From NCBI RefSeq assembly GCF_002752655.1, contig NZ_CP023739.1, forward strand, positions 124,001-188,000: 64,000 nucleotides of DNA, given 5' to 3'. Position 1 is the stretch's first letter. The number at the start of each line of letters is the position of its first letter. This stretch comes from Methylosinus trichosporium OB3b. Its GTDB lineage: Bacteria > Pseudomonadota > Alphaproteobacteria > Rhizobiales > Beijerinckiaceae. A program made the position numbers and the translations under genes. Below the pieces are notes generated by a model. That model was not told where the DNA came from. It saw only the letters and a list, made by a program, of their open reading frames with translations, and ran no database searches. This document shows positions 61,318 to 64,000 of this stretch, piece after piece.

Positions 61318-61869
61318 TCAGCGGTCGAGCGCTCGTTTCAAAGAAGCGATATGGGGACCGAGAGCATTGGGACTGCAGAGAATTTCGCCTTTGGACCACG
61401 CGTCGTTCATCTGATAGACGATGGACTTGAGCTCGGCATACTCCGGGCGACCGGACTTGCCTTGTTCCGCGGCAGTGAGCAGAGCCCAAAGACAGCTTTC
61501 CATCCCTCTCCTGAAATCCAGCGTCTTCAACAGCTTCGTTCGGTGCTCGTCGCTGTGTCGATCAGAGATGGCGAGATTTTCTCGCAAGGATTCGACCTCG
61601 ACGGCGAGCTGGGCGCGGCGCCTCCGCTCTTCATTGAGGACGTCCATCCAGGCGTTGAAATCATTGATATGGATCGAACGCCAGCCGGCGCAGTATTCAG
61701 TTTGTCGCTGGGCTTCGACATCGCGCAGCGCCGACTGCTCCCCTTCATAGTAGCCGTTGTTTTCGCCTTCCCGATAGCCGTCGGATTTGCCACTGGAGTA
61801 GCCGTTCGAGCGACCTACCGCATACCACAGCATCCCGTTTCCAGAGCCAGGTTCGTCGTCGTCGCGCAT
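61318..61869 (-). CDS. hypothetical protein with Gly/Tyr-rich N-terminus and coiled coil
   Basis: 183 residues from ATG 61869, one base after the dotA stop (TGAGATG). Residues 20-50 repeat SNGYSSGKSDGY / GENNGYYEGE; residues 85-120 are likely coiled coil (NEERRRRAQLAVEVESLREN). The rest is helical (AELKSIVYQMNDAWSKGE). No signal peptide. The tight spacing to dotA implies translation coupling and a transfer-related job. Family unknown. Confidence 0.65.
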   Translation of the reverse strand: MRDDDEPGSGNGMLWYAVGRSNGYSSGKSDGYREGENNGYYEGEQSALRDVEAQRQTEYCAGWRSIHINDFNAWMDVLNEERRRRAQLAVEVESLRENLAISDRHSDEHRTKLLKTLDFRRGMESCLWALLTAAEQGKSGRPEYAELKSIVYQMNDAWSKGEILCSPNALGPHIASLKRALDR

Positions 61870-61870
61870 C

Positions 61871-64000
61871 TCAGGCGTCCTTATTATGATCTCCGATGTC
61901 CGTCTGGGCACTCAAGGTCGAGTCGACGCTTCCGCCTTTTGCGGAGCTATCAGCGGGGCCAGTGATACCCTTCGGCGGAGAGTATAACGCTTGGGTCGAA
62001 GACGATCCTACACCATTGCGCCGCCGTTGTCGTGCCGGTCCGGCCAGCTGATTTCGGGCGTAGCCATCGATCGTCTTGATTGTTCCCTCGGTACCCGTCC
62101 ATGCGGCGGCCTTGCTGAACTCGTCCATGTCGACACGGTTTGCCGGCGAGAACCCGAGCATCTTCGGCACATGATGGGGAATGAGCGAGATCAGTCCGAA
62201 GGCTTTGATCGCGACCACGATATGCAACAAAACGAATATCGCCAGGAGCACGACGAGTCCGATCAGATTAGTGACGAACCAGCCCTTTTCGAGCACGAAA
62301 TGCACGGCGACTCCAAAGCTTATGCGAATGAGCCAGGAGACCGACGAGAACACGAAATATCCGGCGAAGAGCCCGAGAAGCATGAGGACCGGCCGGAAGA
62401 GAACGTTGAACAGCAGCTCATAGACCTGGAAGGCGCGGCCATGCAGGCCTTCGCCTTCGAACGTCATATGCGCGACCATCATGAGCGGAACCGCGATCAC
62501 CGCCTCGAGCACGAGGATCAGATAGCCCGTTACGCCGGCGATCCACATCACCCAGGGGATGAGAGGAAGCACATAGGCGATCATGATGCCAGGAATGAGG
62601 AGCGCCAGGAGACCGAAGAACAACGGCGTCAACAGCGCCTTGAAGACGTCGGAAACCGTGGCCAGCCCCGCGGCGGCTGCGGCCCCTGCGAAATTGCCGG
62701 TGAGGAGAGAAAAGGCCGCTGCTCCCGTCTGTACGGTCCCGGATGAGGCAGCTATCGCGAGCCCATAGGCGGTCAGCGCGGCGGTCATGAGATATTGACC
62801 GAGCGTGATGAGAGAGCCGAAAGGGTCGGACCACTGGTTCGACGTCGGGCCGATGCTGTTGGCGACAAAGTTCAACAGGGGCTCGTTGAGATTGATCGCA
62901 CGAAAGACTCGTTCGACCCACGAGCCGCCTTCACGAGCTGCCGCGTTGCCGAAAGTGTCGGCGTTGCCGGTCGGAGGGTTTGCGCCATCCGCGGTGTTCA
63001 CATAGGTGCGCAGCTGCCCGAGAAAGTTGTCGCTGGCTTGGATGAGCGGCGCGAGATCGGTCTTGAGCGCATTGCTCCAGCCGCTATAGCTCGGACCGTT
63101 GACGATCGGCAGATCGTTTAGCAGGGACAGCGTTCGGCCGTTTAGCTGAGCGAAGGTCAGATAATAGGAGCCGGCCGACGCCCATCCGAGCGTTGATAGA
63201 TCCGTGGTCGTGTTGTTGCTGAGGCCGAGCTTTCCCGCGCGCGCGTCCTGGGGCTTGATGGCGTTCTGCAGCTGCTTCTGAATGTCGCTGGCGGCCGCGG
63301 TGAGCTGCTGTGTGTAGTCGCGGGTCGCGTTCTGATAGGCGGCGAGCAGTGGGATGAGCGCCGAGGTCTGCTTGGTCTGCCAATAGCTCTTCGCGACTCT
63401 CTCGGCGACGGGACGAATATCCGAAGTGATCACATTTTGGAGAATTTCCTTCTGTTTGGCCGTCATGTCCGTATTGACGCCGGCGATCGGCTGCTGCGCG
63501 CCGGAGGGCTGGTTGACCGTGATCGTACCGCAGCTCGGCGAGCCGGTCTGATTGCCGGGGGACAGAGAATAGGCCCAGGTCGTGGAGCCGGAGACGAGCG
63601 TCGGCGTCGGGGCTGGCGCGATCTGCGGATTGGCGGTCGCCTCATTGACGAAGGCCCGGCAGAGCTCGTTCTCCATGACGCCGAGGACGATGTTCTTCGC
63701 GCCGGGAATGATCGGCGTGGCAATGACCATCGCGTCGGGCCCCATCGCCTTGATCGCGAATTTGAAGAGCGATCCCGCCATGCCGATGCCCCACATGGAC
63801 GTCTGGACCACGGCGGCCTGACCGATCGAGAAGCCCGATGTTACCGGAAACATCATGATGGCTGCAAAACCGATCCTCACGACGAACATGGAGGTCATCG
63901 AATTGGTGAGGAGATTGCTGGTCTCGGCGGTGCGATAGATATTCCAGAGCGTCAGGTAGCACACGTAGAACATGCCGAGCGCCATGCAGAAGCCGGTGAA
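61871..64000 (-). CDS. dotA: DotA/TraY-family type IV secretion membrane protein, partial
   Basis: About 710 residues visible; the frame runs off the window end (an ATG at 63985 is probably internal). Membrane helices at both ends enclose a large periplasmic region (about 110-370: SGSTTWAYSLSPGNQTGSPS, LTAAASDIQKQLQNAIKPQD). The C-terminal half has about five to six more helices (FKALLTPLFFGLLALLIPGI, WIAGVTGYLILVLEAVIAVP, HMTFEGEGLHGRAFQVYELL, VVAIKAFGLISLIPHHVPKM), the conserved DotA/TraY region. A basic, Ser-rich tail closes it. It is a core inner-membrane or exported component of type IVB secretion. It heads a minus-strand operon with the next two genes. Confidence 0.88.
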   Translation of the reverse strand, partial: FTGFCMALGMFYVCYLTLWNIYRTAETSNLLTNSMTSMFVVRIGFAAIMMFPVTSGFSIGQAAVVQTSMWGIGMAGSLFKFAIKAMGPDAMVIATPIIPGAKNIVLGVMENELCRAFVNEATANPQIAPAPTPTLVSGSTTWAYSLSPGNQTGSPSCGTITVNQPSGAQQPIAGVNTDMTAKQKEILQNVITSDIRPVAERVAKSYWQTKQTSALIPLLAAYQNATRDYTQQLTAAASDIQKQLQNAIKPQDARAGKLGLSNNTTTDLSTLGWASAGSYYLTFAQLNGRTLSLLNDLPIVNGPSYSGWSNALKTDLAPLIQASDNFLGQLRTYVNTADGANPPTGNADTFGNAAAREGGSWVERVFRAINLNEPLLNFVANSIGPTSNQWSDPFGSLITLGQYLMTAALTAYGLAIAASSGTVQTGAAAFSLLTGNFAGAAAAAGLATVSDVFKALLTPLFFGLLALLIPGIMIAYVLPLIPWVMWIAGVTGYLILVLEAVIAVPLMMVAHMTFEGEGLHGRAFQVYELLFNVLFRPVLMLLGLFAGYFVFSSVSWLIRISFGVAVHFVLEKGWFVTNLIGLVVLLAIFVLLHIVVAIKAFGLISLIPHHVPKMLGFSPANRVDMDEFSKAAAWTGTEGTIKTIDGYARNQLAGPARQRRRNGVGSSSTQALYSPPKGITGPADSSAKGGSVDSTLSAQTDIGDHNKDA

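Noticed and set aside
1..64000. CRISPR arrays, tRNA or rRNA genes
   Set aside because: No regularly spaced direct repeats and no recognisable tRNA or rRNA sequence were found on reading; a dedicated tRNA scan could not be run.

Overview
The window looks like part of a large plasmid from an alphaproteobacterium of the rhizobia/methanotroph type. A complete repABC replicon (13.2-17.1 kb, minus strand) carries two identical 16-bp parS-type palindromes and a counter-transcribed RNA between repB and repC. The right edge (58.5-64 kb) holds genes of a Dot/Icm (IncI-like) type IV transfer system. GC is high, and the plasmid-borne scpB/DUF1403 pair, the quinol nitric oxide reductase and a PhaC remnant fit Hyphomicrobiales. 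A Methylocystis/Methylosinus-like host is a guess; nothing here fixes the genus. No tRNA, rRNA or CRISPR array was seen.

Layout. 0-4 kb: an IS200 remnant, an intact qNor gene, then remnants of phaC and an IS630 transposase. 4-7.3 kb: an ECF sigma-factor island, with DUF4142 and cupredoxin genes facing the sigma gene across two matching promoters, a small secreted protein and a patatin phospholipase. 7.3-17.1 kb: plasmid backbone with scpB, DUF1403, a tyrosine recombinase, an AbiE toxin-antitoxin pair, a serine recombinase and repC-repB-repA. 17.5-19.4 kb: a decayed second DUF1403/scpB module and a DUF2164 gene.

19.7-51 kb is a mosaic of insertion sequences (IS6, ISAs1, IS630, IS256, IS1380, IS66, IS91) around glycan genes. 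These are a 1056-aa glycosyltransferase with PHPLF repeats, a GT2-GT4 fusion, three class I methyltransferases, a 5'-truncated BNR-repeat protein, an alpha/beta-hydrolase with TPRs, and a GT2-GT-sulfotransferase triple fusion. Two halves of one ISAs1 element, each next to the same 10-bp target duplication but pointing the same way, show that about 6.3 kb between two inverted IS6 copies was inverted. Undoing the inversion gives one divergent glycan locus: methyltransferases one way, glycosyltransferases the other. 37.2-40.3 kb holds a LysR/GST pair, a cupin gene and remnants of MFS, AraC and HbpS-like genes.

51-58 kb is accessory backbone: a frameshifted hypothetical gene, an XRE regulator, a ParS/RES toxin-antitoxin pair with a broken toxin, a large RelE-like/UvrD helicase/ankyrin fusion (the best candidate for an undescribed defence or plasmid-conflict protein) and a DUF2285 gene. 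58.5-64 kb carries transfer genes: a DsbC-like protein with a CxxS site, an IcmV/TraX-like membrane protein, a lipoprotein, a coiled-coil protein and the C-terminal part of DotA/TraY, which runs off the window.
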